From Sporosarcina obsidiansis (GTDB lineage Bacteria > Bacillota > Bacilli > Bacillales_A > Planococcaceae): 64,000 bases of DNA. The stretch is taken from the NCBI RefSeq assembly GCF_009651005.1, contig NZ_WHVW01000013.1, forward strand, positions 1 through 64,000. Direction: 5' to 3'. Below are positions 30,460-37,795 of this stretch, piece after piece. The translations under genes were made by a program, and so were the position numbers. The number at the start of each line of letters is the position of its first letter. Position 1 is the first letter of the stretch. Under the pieces are notes generated by a model. It had not been told where the DNA came from. It worked only from the letters and a program-made list of their open reading frames with translations, and searched no databases.

Positions 30460-32058
30460 ATGTTAGCAGTCAGTAATGTAAGTCTTCGTTTCGGCGATCG
30501 TAAACTGTTCGAAGACGTCAATATACAATTCAATCCAGGCAATTGCTATGGATTAATTGGAGCAAATGGTGCGGGTAAGTCTACTTTCATCAAAATCGTT
30601 TCAGGTGAGCTTGAGCCGCAAACGGGTAACGTGATCTTGGGTAAAGATGAGCGTTTAGCTGTATTGAAGCAAAATCACTTCGAATATGAAGAACATGAAG
30701 TAATGGAAACGGTCATCATGGGTCACAAACGCCTTTATGACGTGATGAAAGAAAAAGATGCGATCTACATGAAGGAAGATTTTTCGGATGAAGATGGCAT
30801 GCGTGCAGCGGAATTAGAAGGTGAATTTGCCGAGCTAAACGGATGGGAAGCAGAATCTGAAGCTTCTGTTCTCCTTCAAGGTCTAGGCGTTCCAGAAAGT
30901 TTGCATCATGTGAAAATGTCCGAGTTAACAGGATCGGATAAAGTAAAAGTATTACTTGCCCAAGCATTGTTTGGAAAACCAGACGTCTTACTTCTCGATG
31001 AGCCGACGAACCATTTGGACTTAAAAGCTATCCAGTGGTTAGAAGAATTCTTGATCAACTTTGAAAATACTGTCGTTGTGGTTTCCCACGACCGTCATTT
31101 CTTGAATAAAGTATGTACACATATTGCGGATTTGGACTTTAGTAAAATTCAAATCTACGCAGGTAACTATGACTTCTGGTATGAGTCTAGCCAACTTGCG
31201 TTAAAGCTATCTCAAGAGCAAAATAAGAAAAAAGAAGAAAAAGTGAAGGAATTACAAGCATTTATCGCTCGTTTCAGCGCGAATGCTTCGAAATCCAAAC
31301 AAGCGACTTCTCGTAAAAAGACACTTGAAAAAATTGAGTTAGATGACATTAAACCTTCTTCACGTCGCTACCCTTTTGTGAACTTCACAATGGGTCGTGA
31401 AATTGGAAATGACGTCTTAACGATTAAAGATGTTACAAAATCTGTAGATGGTAAAACGTATATTAAAAATGCCACATTTACACTAGGCAAAGAAGATAAA
31501 GTCGTGTTACTTGGTAATCCACTTGCTAAGTCTGCATTACTTGATATGCTAGCTGAAGTTACCGAGCCAGATGAAGGTTCCATCAAATGGGGTGTCACAA
31601 CTACACGTGCATACTTCCCTATCGATAACTCCGAATTCTTTGAAGGATCAGAGCAGACGTTAGTGGAATGGTTACGTCAATACTCTCCAGAAGATGAAAC
31701 GGAAACATTCTTACGCGGATTCTTGGGTCGTATGTTATTCTCGGGTGAAGAAGTAAAGAAAAAGCCTAGCGTATTGTCTGGTGGAGAAAAAGTTCGCTGT
31801 ATGTTGTCCAAAATGATGTTGACAAGTGCGAACGTTTTATTATTAGATGAGCCGACCAACCACTTGGACTTGGAATCTATTCAAGCCTTGAACAATGGCT
31901 TAATCGCATTTAAAGGCGCGATGCTCTTTACATCTCATGACCACCAATTCATTCAGACGATTGCCAATCGTATTATTGAAATCAATGACGATGGAACGAT
32001 CTTCGATAAAATGATGTCATACGATGAGTATTTGGAATGGAAAAATCAAAAAGCATAA
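30460..32058 (+). CDS. ABC-F family ATPase (YkpA/YbiT-like)
   Basis: A 532-residue soluble protein with two ABC domains and a charged linker (about 245-300), acting at the ribosome in this family. The first domain has Walker A GANGAGKST, Walker B VLLLDEPTNHLDL and an unusual signature, LTGSDKVKV. The second has a degenerate Walker A (LGNPLAKSALL) but intact LSGGEKVRC and VLLLDEPTNHLDLES. I recall such substitutions from YkpA homologues, so they are probably a subfamily trait. It is a single gene with its own terminator. Confidence 0.88.
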   Translation: MLAVSNVSLRFGDRKLFEDVNIQFNPGNCYGLIGANGAGKSTFIKIVSGELEPQTGNVILGKDERLAVLKQNHFEYEEHEVMETVIMGHKRLYDVMKEKDAIYMKEDFSDEDGMRAAELEGEFAELNGWEAESEASVLLQGLGVPESLHHVKMSELTGSDKVKVLLAQALFGKPDVLLLDEPTNHLDLKAIQWLEEFLINFENTVVVVSHDRHFLNKVCTHIADLDFSKIQIYAGNYDFWYESSQLALKLSQEQNKKKEEKVKELQAFIARFSANASKSKQATSRKKTLEKIELDDIKPSSRRYPFVNFTMGREIGNDVLTIKDVTKSVDGKTYIKNATFTLGKEDKVVLLGNPLAKSALLDMLAEVTEPDEGSIKWGVTTTRAYFPIDNSEFFEGSEQTLVEWLRQYSPEDETETFLRGFLGRMLFSGEEVKKKPSVLSGGEKVRCMLSKMMLTSANVLLLDEPTNHLDLESIQALNNGLIAFKGAMLFTSHDHQFIQTIANRIIEINDDGTIFDKMMSYDEYLEWKNQKA

Positions 32059-32067
32059 AATTTTACT

Positions 32068-32099
32068 GCCGTTTTCTCTAAAGAGAAAGCGGTTTTTTT
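32068..32099 (+). terminator. Terminator of the ABC-F gene
   Basis: Imperfect arms CCGTTTTCTCT / AGAGAAAGCGG followed by seven T residues. Confidence 0.85.
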
Positions 32100-32160
32100 G
32101 ATAACTCTATGAATACTTAAGATCACTAAGGGAATACCACAAAATAAAGGAGGTTTTTAC

Positions 32161-32832
32161 ATGAAACGTAATGGATTCATTCTTTTATTTGTGATGTTGT
32201 TGATAATGAGCGGTTGCTCTTCTAAGCCTGCTACGTCATTAGATGGTAATAGCAGCTCGAAAGAACATCCACCAGCTGATAATGGGAAGATCGAACAGGA
32301 ACATGGAGAAAAGACAGATCTATCCTTACTGGACTACTTTCTTCCGGATGGATCTAATGCACATTATAAAGGAGAAGGAAATGAATACGCTGAATTAGAT
32401 ATCTCTGTCAATTCTCCAGCTGAAGATTATGTAGTCGTCCATGAAAATAATGGCGGTTCATTTATTCAAAAAGTGTACAAACTAGAAGGAGACGAAATAC
32501 AAGTCCTTCAGGAGGAACCGATTCAAATTGATGGACAAATACCGTCAAAAGAAGAATTGAAGGCATTAACACCCATCCGTATCTATTTAAAGGGACCTAT
32601 AGAGAAAGGCACAACTTTTGATGATTGGACTATTGTAGAAACGAATATTTCTGTTGATACCCCTTATCAAAAATTTGATGATGCTGTGGTCATGGAACAA
32701 AAGGGCGATGATTTCATTAATCGAATCTATTTAGTAAAAGGATTTGGCGAAGTAAAAAGAGAATCCATCATGACGACAGACGAGAAGCTTGTTGTGACCT
32801 CGCTATTAGAGACTGTTACAAAACAAGATTAA
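32161..32832 (+). CDS. Unknown lipoprotein
   Basis: A 223-residue protein with a lipoprotein signal ending in IMSGC (lipidated Cys19), then a hydrophilic, acidic linker. The remainder is strand-rich (YVVVHENNGGSFIQKVYKLE; DDFINRIYLVKGFGEVKRES), perhaps two similar halves of a beta domain. Not recognised further. Ribosome site AAAGGAGG precedes ATG 32161, and a strong terminator follows. Confidence 0.8.
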   Translation: MKRNGFILLFVMLLIMSGCSSKPATSLDGNSSSKEHPPADNGKIEQEHGEKTDLSLLDYFLPDGSNAHYKGEGNEYAELDISVNSPAEDYVVVHENNGGSFIQKVYKLEGDEIQVLQEEPIQIDGQIPSKEELKALTPIRIYLKGPIEKGTTFDDWTIVETNISVDTPYQKFDDAVVMEQKGDDFINRIYLVKGFGEVKRESIMTTDEKLVVTSLLETVTKQD

Positions 32833-32838
32833 CAAATG

Positions 32839-32886
32839 AAGAGGCCCCCCTAAACTCATTTAATTGAATTTAGGGAGGCCTTCTTT
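32839..32886 (+). terminator. Terminator of the lipoprotein gene
   Basis: Arms GAGGCC-CCCTAAA and TTTAGGG-GGCCTTC, followed by TTTCC. Confidence 0.75.
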
Positions 32887-32891
32887 CCACA

Positions 32892-32919
32892 TAAAAAGGC
32901 ACCTATTATAAGGCGCCTT
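32892..32919 (-). terminator. Terminator of the cold-shock gene
   Basis: Arms AAGGCACC and GGCGCCTT, with a T run on the leftward reading. Confidence 0.8.
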
Positions 32920-32931
32920 CTCATTAGTGGA

Positions 32932-33132
32932 TTATAATTTCACAACGTTAGCTGCTTGTAAACCACGGTTTCCTTCAACGACTTCAAATTCCACTTGTTG
33001 ACCTTCGTCAAGTGATTTGAATCCATCGCCTTGGATTGCAGAGAAGTGTACGAAAATATCGTCTTCTCCATCAACTTCGATAAAACCGAAGCCTTTTTCA
33101 GAGTTAAACCACTTTACTGTACCTTGTTTCAT
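32932..33132 (-). CDS. Cold-shock protein
   Basis: A 66-residue CspA-fold protein with RNP1 KGFGFIEV and RNP2 DIFVHFSAI, which binds single-stranded RNA and DNA and melts mRNA structure. Closest in form to CspB/C/D of Bacillus; the paralogue cannot be fixed. It is preceded by an unusually long leader (about 145 bases), as for temperature-regulated csp genes. Confidence 0.95.
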   Translation of the reverse strand: MKQGTVKWFNSEKGFGFIEVDGEDDIFVHFSAIQGDGFKSLDEGQQVEFEVVEGNRGLQAANVVKL

Positions 33133-33312
33133 TCGATAACCTCCAAAAATAAATAAGTACTTGTTAATATATGAACTTCCACATAAAAAAATTCACATAT
33201 TACAAAAAGTACCGACGTTGCCGATCACTTTTGTAATAGGTGAATCAAGTAGCATACGGTCGTTCGATAAGTTTACTTATAATAACTATAACATAAATGG
33301 GTTGGATGTCAA
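33133..33312 (-). promoter_or_regulatory. Promoter and long leader of the cold-shock gene
   Basis: Reading leftward: TTGACA (33312-33307), a 16-base spacer, TATAGT (33290-33285), then about 145 bases of untranslated leader to the ATG. Long structured leaders are known thermosensors in csp genes. Candidate pairing between ACTTTTTGTAATATG- and CATTTTGT-like segments was not resolved by eye. Confidence 0.6.
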
Positions 33313-33341
33313 TAAAAAACATACAAACTTACAGAATGTTT

Positions 33342-33635
33342 TTACGATATATTAGGTTGACCATGCTGTAAAATAATAATGCCATGATATATTTGCAGGT
33401 CCCCTTCGCATCCTTCGCAATATTGTTTCTCAGAAGTCGACCAAAATGAGTGAAAACAACCTTTACGTGTCTCATAGTACTCAAATTGTTGTTGCATTTG
33501 TAGTATTAATTCATTTACGTATTGTTCCATTTCCGTTTGGTTAGGAAACGTTTTTGTAGAGAGTATATAATCTTTCCATTCCTCGAACATCCACCATGGT
33601 TCAAAATCTGCTTTCATATAAATCACTTCATACAC
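33342..33635 (-). CDS. DUF1033 family protein
   Basis: A 97-residue soluble protein opening MKADFEPWWMFEEWKD after a short lead, the DUF1033 pattern. It has CEGCEGD in its second half. Function is unknown. GTG 33635 follows AAAGGGGTG. The -35 box of the cold-shock promoter lies 30 bases beyond its stop. Confidence 0.7.
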   Translation of the reverse strand: MYEVIYMKADFEPWWMFEEWKDYILSTKTFPNQTEMEQYVNELILQMQQQFEYYETRKGCFHSFWSTSEKQYCEGCEGDLQIYHGIIILQHGQPNIS

Positions 33636-33889
33636 TACTATGCACCCCTTTAGCCTCTCTATGCATGAATGACATTAATTCTAGCAAATCATTTCGCACT
33701 AGCAAAGTAAAAAGATTGTCACGGCGAAATATATGAGTTTTTGTCTACTTTCGGCTATAATTACTATAGGAACAAATATCGTAAGAAGTACAGTGAAGCA
33801 TGATGCCCTTCCCTGTTTAGACTAATGAAACTTTTTTGCTGTTTATCCGTAAGTAATGTATAGAAAGATGGAAGGTGGCCTGAACCATT

Positions 33890-34549
33890 ATGAATAAAGT
33901 GAAAAATTTCTTTACGAGACATATGATCATGGCTCCGACAAGTTTCCTGGCTTGGTTTGGACTGTTGGCTGGTACGGGTCTGAATTTTATTGTTTGTTCC
34001 GCAATTGGAGTTTCTTTGTATGCAGGTGGAATTGTTGCCGTCAAAGAAATACAATTACGTTCCAATTTAAAACAACTTGGTATGTCGCGCTCTGAATATA
34101 AACATATTCAATATCAACTTACAGAATCTAAGAAAAAATTGAAACGATTAGCCAACATGTATGGACAAGTTCGCTCCATCCAAGCATTTAGACAAGTATA
34201 TGATATGACGACGATGGCTAGAAGGATTATTAAGATTGTTCAATCCAATCCACGGAAGTTTTATCAAGTGGAAACGTTTTTCTATGCTCATTTGGATTCA
34301 GCAGTAGAACTGACGTCTAAATATGGTCTTCTGGTAAATCAACCGTTAAAAGATCAAGAAATCAAAGTAGCTCTTCAACATACACGTGAGACATTGACCG
34401 ATCTGAATCAAGAGCTAGAAAAGGATTTACGAAATGCTGTGGCTACAGACTTAGAACAGCTACAAATGGAAATAGATTTTGTAGGCGTCACGATTAATAA
34501 AGATAAACCGTTGCTTGAATCGAAAGGGGAACACTCTAATGACAGATAA
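33890..34549 (+). CDS. xpaC: XpaC-like protein
   Basis: A 219-residue protein with an N-terminal pair of hydrophobic helices (about 12-55) and a long helical cytoplasmic part. It matches the XpaC family (named for 5-bromo-4-chloroindolyl phosphate hydrolysis), found directly before a TelA homologue, as xpaC-yaaN in B. subtilis. The family's enzymatic role is doubtful; association with TelA suggests a membrane-stress role. The stop overlaps the telA start by 11 bases. Confidence 0.82.
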   Translation: MNKVKNFFTRHMIMAPTSFLAWFGLLAGTGLNFIVCSAIGVSLYAGGIVAVKEIQLRSNLKQLGMSRSEYKHIQYQLTESKKKLKRLANMYGQVRSIQAFRQVYDMTTMARRIIKIVQSNPRKFYQVETFFYAHLDSAVELTSKYGLLVNQPLKDQEIKVALQHTRETLTDLNQELEKDLRNAVATDLEQLQMEIDFVGVTINKDKPLLESKGEHSNDR

Positions 34550-35729
34550 AAATTTTGAAGCAGAAACAACAGTTGATGACTTACTTGGCAATCCATTTGA
34601 TATGGATGCGAGCTTATTGCCACAAGAAATGGAATCCACACTTGCAGAAAGCTCCGCTCCTACTAAGCTTGTTGATCGACTTTCAAAGGAAGAACAAGAC
34701 AAGGCGAAACAGTTGGCTTCACAAATTCCTGTAGGTAATTATGAAGCGATCATAACGTATGGCGCCAATGCACAAAATGAATTATCTCGTTTTTCCCATA
34801 AAATGCTGGATCATGTTCAAAGTAAAGATATTGGTCCGGTTGGTGATGTGTTGAATGAACTGATGAATAAATTATCCGAGATTGATCCTGATGATTTATC
34901 AGAGAAGAAGAAATCGGGCTTGAGTCGCCTATTTAGTAAAGCGACACGTTCTGTTCAAGAAGTGATGACGAGATATCAAAAACTTGGTACACAAATTGAT
35001 AAAATTGGTGTGCAACTAGAACATTCCAAGCGTGGTTTAATGGAAGATGTGCGGATGCTTGATAATCTATATGAACAAAATAAAACCTATTTTCAAGCTC
35101 TCAATGTCTATATTGCAGCTGCAGAATTAAAAGTAGATGAAATCAACAATACGATCATTCCTGAGCTACACAGAAAAGCGGAGTTAGCGAATGATCAAAT
35201 GATGGTTCAGGAAGTAAATGATATGGCTCAGTTTGTGGATCGTTTAGAGAAACGTCTCTATGATTTACAGCTTTCTCGTCAGATTACGATCCAGAGTGCA
35301 CCCCAAATCCGAATGATTCAGCAGACAAACCAAACACTAGCTGAAAAAATTCAAGCGTCTATTATGACAGCTATTCCATTATGGAAAAATCAGATCGCCA
35401 TTGCCTTAACGTTGAATCGTCAACAAAAAGCGGTAGAATCTCAGAAACTCGTAACGAAGACTACGAATGATCTATTGTTACGTAATTCAGAGATGTTGAA
35501 AACGAATACGATTGAAACGGCTAAAGAAAACGAAAAAGGATTAATCGAAATTGACACGTTGAAGAAGACTCAAGAGAACTTGATTCAAACCATTGAAGAG
35601 ACACTTGTCATTCAAGCGGACGGACGTGCTAAACGAAAAGCAGCCGAAACAGAGATCGCTCGAATGGAAGAAGATCTCAAAAACCGATTATTATCTGTAT
35701 ATGAAGAGTCAAAAAACCGTCCTTCGTAA
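34539..35729 (+). CDS. TelA / YaaN family protein
   Basis: A 396-residue, almost all-helical, coiled-coil-rich cytoplasmic protein of the TelA family (toxic anion resistance; YaaN/YceH of Bacillus). Typical features are DQMMVQEVNDMAQFVDRLEK and QTIEETLVIQADGRAKR. Linked to tellurite, lantibiotic or envelope stress tolerance in some species; the mechanism is unknown. ATG 34539 follows AAAGGGGAAC; the frame opens earlier at 34515 without a ribosome site. Confidence 0.88.
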   Translation: MTDKNFEAETTVDDLLGNPFDMDASLLPQEMESTLAESSAPTKLVDRLSKEEQDKAKQLASQIPVGNYEAIITYGANAQNELSRFSHKMLDHVQSKDIGPVGDVLNELMNKLSEIDPDDLSEKKKSGLSRLFSKATRSVQEVMTRYQKLGTQIDKIGVQLEHSKRGLMEDVRMLDNLYEQNKTYFQALNVYIAAAELKVDEINNTIIPELHRKAELANDQMMVQEVNDMAQFVDRLEKRLYDLQLSRQITIQSAPQIRMIQQTNQTLAEKIQASIMTAIPLWKNQIAIALTLNRQQKAVESQKLVTKTTNDLLLRNSEMLKTNTIETAKENEKGLIEIDTLKKTQENLIQTIEETLVIQADGRAKRKAAETEIARMEEDLKNRLLSVYEESKNRPS

Positions 35730-35745
35730 AGGACGGTTTTTTTTA
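35711..35745 (+). terminator. Terminator of xpaC-telA
   Basis: Arms AAAACCGTCCTT and AAGGACGGTTTT with a short loop and a following T run; the left arm lies within the last telA codons. Confidence 0.9.
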
Positions 35746-36194
35746 AAAGGCTGCTCCCAAAATATGTGCTTAAAAACGTACTTAGTGAGCGGTCTGGGAT
35801 TTTCGTTTCAGGCGTACGTTTTCGGTGAGTCGGCTTCCCTTGATTCGCTCAGTCAAGGGTCTCACATATCACGCTAATCCCACAGGAAAAGCTGTCACGA
35901 AGAACGGCTTTTGCGAGTATAAGAGAAGCGTTGGAGGTACATAATTTGCCCTTCGCCCGTCTTCCGCTCCATTCCCTATATAGTAAACTTAGAAAATATT
36001 ATTTATTGTAGTCAGAAGTCTCTGTATATGGAAAGCAATTCGCTTAAGCCAGCAAAATACGCTAGTAGACCGTAGTGAAAGGCGACGACTCCTACGGGAT
36101 AAACTCGACAGGTGAGACCCCGCAGAACGCGTCCGCCTGGAACGTAGATCAACGGTACCTATGCACTTTTCTAATTTTTCTTTAGAATAATTTA
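35746..36194. other. Gene-free region of composite repeats
   Basis: No gene supported. The left half (about 35755-35960) is GC-richer than its surroundings and looks like a second kind of dispersed element: it contains a hairpin, CCCTTGA/TCAAGGG, near 35838-35857. The right half holds the repeat at 36056-36158. Confidence 0.5.
36056..36158 (-). repeat. Dispersed repeat, copy 1
   Basis: The reverse complement begins GTACCGTTGATCTACGTTCC and ends CTACTAGCGTATT. It matches 56589-56727 at both ends (CGTTGATCTAC, CCAGGCGGACGCGTTC, GGAGTCG, CACTACG, CTAGCGTATT). The middle is shorter here. It contains no reading frame. Confidence 0.85.
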
Positions 36195-36395
36195 TTAATT
36201 CGAAAAGTACGTTTTGTAATAGCCGCCTACTTTTCCTGAATTGTCGACGATAAAGAGGAATTCATCTGTTTCATTCTTCACTTCATACGTCTTCCCTGCT
36301 GTTAACATATGGTTTACTACGTATTTTTCTGCATCGGTGTGTAGGCAAGTAACGGTTTTAAGAGTGGGTGCTTCTACCCAATTTAGATAGGACAT
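36195..36395 (-). CDS. Small protein, DUF6501-like
   Basis: A 66-residue protein (MSYLNWVEAPTLKTVTCLHT) ending in FLFIVDNSGKVGGYYKTYF, which I associate with DUF6501 of Bacillales; function unknown. ATG 36395 follows AAAGGAGC. It lies downstream of odhB but beyond that operon's terminator. Confidence 0.65.
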   Translation of the reverse strand: MSYLNWVEAPTLKTVTCLHTDAEKYVVNHMLTAGKTYEVKNETDEFLFIVDNSGKVGGYYKTYFSN

Positions 36396-36427
36396 TGGCA
36401 ATGTGCTCCTTTCAAGTTTATATAGGA

Positions 36428-36455
36428 AAGCGACCCGTTCACTCACGGGTCGCTT
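36428..36455 (-). terminator. Terminator of odhA-odhB
   Basis: Perfect arms AAGCGACCCGT (36428-36438) and ACGGGTCGCTT (36445-36455), just past odhB on its strand. Confidence 0.82.
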
Positions 36456-36470
36456 CTTTTGGTTAGACGA

Positions 36471-37697
36471 TTAAGAACCTAATAGTAGATCTTCTGGGTT
36501 TTCGATCAATTCCTTGACCATTTTCAAGAATCCTACTGAATCTTTCCCATCAATAACACGGTGGTCGTAAGAAAGTGCAACATACATCATTGGACGAATT
36601 TCGATGTTGTCTCCAACAGCTACTGGACGTTTTTGGATTGTATGCATACCCAAGATTCCTACTTGCGTACCGTTTAGGATCGGAGTAGACAATAGTGAAC
36701 CGAATACTCCACCATTTGTGATGGTAAACGAACCGCCTGTCATATCGGCAATTGTCAATTTGTTATCGCGTGCTTTTTTCGCAAGTTCCCCGATAGAAGC
36801 TTCGATTTCAGCAAAGTTTTTACGGTCTGCATCTACTACGTTCGGTACGACTAATCCACCTTCAGTCGAAACTGCGATACCGATGTCAAAGTAGTTTTTC
36901 AACAGGATTTCATCGCCATCAATTTCAGCGTTCACATAAGGATATTTCTTCAATGCAGCTACTACTGCTTTCGTGAAGAATGACATGAAGCCTAGACGCA
37001 CATCATTTTGTTCAAAGAATTGATCTTTTTTACGTGAACGAAGTGCCATCACGTTAGTCATATCAATTTCGTTGAATGTTGTTAGCATCGCTGTAGACTG
37101 TTTCACTTCAAGCAAACGCTTCGCGATTGTTTGACGGCGACGAGTCATTTTTTCTCTTGTAATGCGTCCGTCGTCCTTTGAACTCGTTACAGCTGGAGCT
37201 GCTTGTGGCTGTGCTTTAGGAGCATTCGTGTGCGCTGCTACGTCTTGTGCGCGTACACGGCCCATAGGATCTACAGGTGAAACATCTGCTAAGTTAATAC
37301 CTTTTTCGCGAGCTAATTTGCGTGCCGCAGGGCTTGCAATCGTACGGTCTGAAGAAGTAGTTTCCTCAGCTGCTGCAACTGGAGCTGCTTGTTCTTTTTG
37401 AGCTGGTGCTGCAGGCGCTGCTTCTTCTGTTGCTTGTGGAGCTTGCTGTGCCGGTGCACCTGAACCTTCGCCTACAATCGCGATAACTTGGCCAACTTCA
37501 ACTGTGTCGCCTTCCGCAGCCAGTAGTTCAGACAGGACACCTGCTTCTTCTGAAATGACTTCGACGTTCACTTTGTCTGTTTCCAATTCAACGATGAATT
37601 CACCTTTATCCACGTTGTCACCAGGTTGTTTCAACCATTTTGCAATTGTACCTTCTGTAATCGATTCTGCTAGTTCAGGTACTCTGATCTCTGCCAC
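36471..37697 (-). CDS. odhB: 2-oxoglutarate dehydrogenase E2, dihydrolipoamide succinyltransferase
   Basis: A 408-residue E2 protein. An N-terminal lipoyl domain carries the modified lysine in [11 protein letters not shown]; an Ala/Pro/Gln linker (about 78-120) follows; then a peripheral-subunit-binding domain ([15 protein letters not shown]) and the catalytic domain ending with the active-site motif [11 protein letters not shown]. It transfers succinyl from lipoate to CoA. GTG 37697 follows GAGGAGG. It is downstream of odhA with a 98-base gap. Confidence 0.96.
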   Translation of the reverse strand: MAEIRVPELAESITEGTIAKWLKQPGDNVDKGEFIVELETDKVNVEVISEEAGVLSELLAAEGDTVEVGQVIAIVGEGSGAPAQQAPQATEEAAPAAPAQKEQAAPVAAAEETTSSDRTIASPAARKLAREKGINLADVSPVDPMGRVRAQDVAAHTNAPKAQPQAAPAVTSSKDDGRITREKMTRRRQTIAKRLLEVKQSTAMLTTFNEIDMTNVMALRSRKKDQFFEQNDVRLGFMSFFTKAVVAALKKYPYVNAEIDGDEILLKNYFDIGIAVSTEGGLVVPNVVDADRKNFAEIEASIGELAKKARDNKLTIADMTGGSFTITNGGVFGSLLSTPILNGTQVGILGMHTIQKRPVAVGDNIEIRPMMYVALSYDHRVIDGKDSVGFLKMVKELIENPEDLLLGS

Positions 37698-37795
37698 AAT
37701 AAATTCCTCCTCGTAGGTATACCGTTTTTCACGGATTAGCTACTTTTATAAAAGTAGTTTTTAACTGGTAATGTAAAGCTTCCTTACTTGTTATA

